From an uncultured Candidatus Saccharibacteria bacterium (lineage in GTDB: Bacteria; Patescibacteria; Saccharimonadia; Saccharimonadales; UBA6022): a stretch of DNA of 7,626 nt. Positions within the stretch are counted from its first letter, which is position 1, and each line of letters starts with the position of its first letter. The position numbers were made by a program, and so were the translations under genes. Positions 6,743 to 7,626 of this stretch are shown here, one piece after another. Location of the stretch: NCBI GenBank assembly GCA_946479665.1, contig CAMLGO010000037.1, positions 1 to 7,626 on the forward strand, written 5' to 3'. The notes below the pieces were generated by a model, which saw only the letters and a list, made by a program, of their open reading frames with translations, did not search any database and was not told where the DNA came from.

Positions 6743-6758
6743 ATAAGCTTTAGCTTAT
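6743..6758. repeat. Perfect short inverted repeat after the pilin stop
   Basis: ATAAGCT (6743-6749) and AGCTTAT (6752-6758) are exact inverted copies separated by TT. In RNA the realistic form is a five-pair stem with a six-base loop. It lies just after the pilin stop and six bases ahead of the terminator hairpin, so the pilin mRNA 3' end would carry two stems. It could protect the 3' end or be chance. Confidence 0.5.
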
Positions 6759-6763
6759 TCATG

Positions 6764-6795
6764 AAAGAACCACTCTCTACGAGTGGTTCTTTTTT
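6764..6795 (+). terminator. Intrinsic (Rho-independent) terminator of the pilin gene
   Basis: A perfect stem pairs AAAGAACCACTC (6764-6775) with GAGTGGTTCTTT (6781-6792) around a five-base loop TCTAC, twelve pairs in all, and runs into six T residues (6790-6795). The T tract follows on the + strand only; on the - strand the stem is followed by just three T residues, so the site acts mainly toward pilD. It separates pilin transcription from pilD. Confidence 0.92.
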
Positions 6796-6806
6796 AGTGG
6801 CACATC

Positions 6807-6815
6807 TGTTATGAT
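6807..6815 (+). promoter_or_regulatory. Candidate extended -10 promoter for pilD (possibly leaderless)
   Basis: TGTTATGAT contains the extended -10 element TGn followed by TATGAT (five of six to TATAAT). The -35 region at the usual spacing (TTCTTT at 6787-6792) is poor and overlaps the terminator arm, as is often tolerated with an extended -10. The last base of the hexamer is 6815, so transcription should start about 6822-6823, which is the A of the pilD ATG. That ATG has no Shine-Dalgarno site. Confidence 0.5.
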
Positions 6816-6822
6816 TGTGCTT

Positions 6823-7626
6823 ATGGAACAAATATGGATTTATGTTGGTCTGGTACTTTCCGGGCTATGCCTTGGAAGTTTTGCCGGGGCATCAGTGTGG
6901 CGACTACGTGCGCGCCAGCTCGAAGAAGACAAGGCGGCGGGAGAAGAAATTGACACTCGTGAATACAAACAGCTAAAGCATCTTCGGCATATCAATCGGG
7001 CAAAAGATAGCTCACGCTGTCTCCATTGTGGCCATGAGCTTGCCTGGTATGATCTTTTGCCACTTGTAAGCTGGTTGTCGCTTCGAGGAAAATGTCGGTA
7101 CTGCCGGGCTCCTATCGGGCGATTTGAGCCATTTATTGAGCTGGCTATGGCAGCTTTCTTTGTATTATCATTTATTGTCTGGCCATTTGAGCTTGCGACG
7201 CCACTTGCGATTGCTCAGTTCATCGTGTGGCTGCTGGCTGGTGCTGGCCTTGCTATTTTGTTTGTCTACGATCTTCGCTGGTTCTTATTGCCAAACGTAG
7301 TGATGTTTAGTGTTATCGGAGTAGGCGTAGCAAGTGCCCTCCTCGTGCTTGCTCAGGCGCCGGACTTGCTTGAAGCCGTGACGAACGTACTGAGTAGCAT
7401 ATTTATTCTTAGTGGGCTGTATCTTATCATTTATCTTATCTCAAAAGGGCAGTGGATTGGATTTGGTGATATTAAACTTGGTCTGGCGCTGGCGCTTCTT
7501 CTAGCTGATTGGCGACTGGCACTTTTGGCATTGTTTGCCGCGAATCTCATTGGTTGTCTGATTGTCATTCCTGGCATGCTATCGGGCAAGATTACTCGTA
7601 CAACGCGCATCCCGTTTGGGCCACTA
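6823..7626 (+). CDS. pilD: Prepilin peptidase / N-methyltransferase PilD (A24 family), 3' truncated
   Basis: The frame is open to the window end (268 residues, last codon CTA) and ends in the family's late IPFGPL motif, so probably only a short C-terminus is missing. PilD is an inner-membrane aspartyl protease that removes the prepilin leader and methylates the new N-terminal Phe. The N-terminal helix with GLCLGSFAG matches the GxxxGSF opening. A cytoplasmic loop carries a zinc-type C-x2-C-x21-C-x2-C set at Cys66, Cys69, Cys91 and Cys94. Catalytic aspartates are Asp150 in YDLRWFLLPN and Asp216 in the GFGDIK motif (residues 213-218). Several hydrophobic helices follow the loop. In-frame starts at 6811 (ATG), 6817 (GTG) and 6823 (ATG) are possible. 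I chose 6823 because the upstream ones overlap a promoter-like motif; none has a ribosome site. It matches the pilin upstream, whose KG/F site is its expected substrate. Confidence 0.93.
   Translation, partial: MEQIWIYVGLVLSGLCLGSFAGASVWRLRARQLEEDKAAGEEIDTREYKQLKHLRHINRAKDSSRCLHCGHELAWYDLLPLVSWLSLRGKCRYCRAPIGRFEPFIELAMAAFFVLSFIVWPFELATPLAIAQFIVWLLAGAGLAILFVYDLRWFLLPNVVMFSVIGVGVASALLVLAQAPDLLEAVTNVLSSIFILSGLYLIIYLISKGQWIGFGDIKLGLALALLLADWRLALLALFAANLIGCLIVIPGMLSGKITRTTRIPFGPL

Noticed and set aside
6811..6822. Upstream in-frame starts for PilD (ATG 6811, GTG 6817)
   Set aside because: They have no ribosome site, would add only MIVL, and overlap the extended -10 motif; they remain possible if the promoter call is wrong.

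Overview
This window is almost entirely a type IV pilus (T4P) assembly locus on the + strand. The 5' end cuts into pilM and the 3' end cuts into pilD. The order is pilM (C-terminal part), pilN, pilO, a small one-pass membrane protein, pilB (extension ATPase), pilT (retraction ATPase), pilC (platform protein), a major-type pilin gene, and pilD (prepilin peptidase). No gene is supported on the - strand, and I see no tRNA, rRNA, CRISPR array or mobile element.

Organism (inference): a monoderm bacterium using the standard stop codons. The set fits the compact pilus clusters of Candidate Phyla Radiation bacteria, most likely Saccharibacteria (TM7). The reasons are the lack of pilP/pilQ between pilO and pilB, the single simple pilin, tight packing with 1-4 bp overlaps, balanced base composition, and TGA used as a stop at the end of pilO, which argues against the recoded Gracilibacteria/Absconditabacteria. 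A ribosomal marker or protein search would be needed to settle this.

Layout. Bases 2-6157 look like one operon. pilM, pilN, pilO and the small gene overlap by 1, 1 and 4 bp, which suggests translational coupling, and pilB, pilT and pilC follow at short gaps with their own ribosome binding sites. Bases 6158-6241 form a gap with a candidate promoter for the pilin gene (6242-6739), which ends in a strong intrinsic terminator (6764-6795). pilD follows at once. It has no Shine-Dalgarno sequence but carries an extended -10 motif placed so that its transcript could begin at the ATG, a possible leaderless mRNA.

How the parts work together: PilD cuts and N-methylates the prepilin. PilM, PilN and PilO form the cytoplasmic-to-membrane alignment complex. 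PilC is the inner-membrane platform driven by PilB for extension and by PilT for retraction. The presence of PilT with its conserved AIRNLIRE-like motif predicts a retractile pilus. The least explained parts are the 78-residue membrane protein in the usual pilP position, the loss of the zinc-binding cysteines and of key MshEN positions in PilB, and the split regulation of pilin and peptidase.
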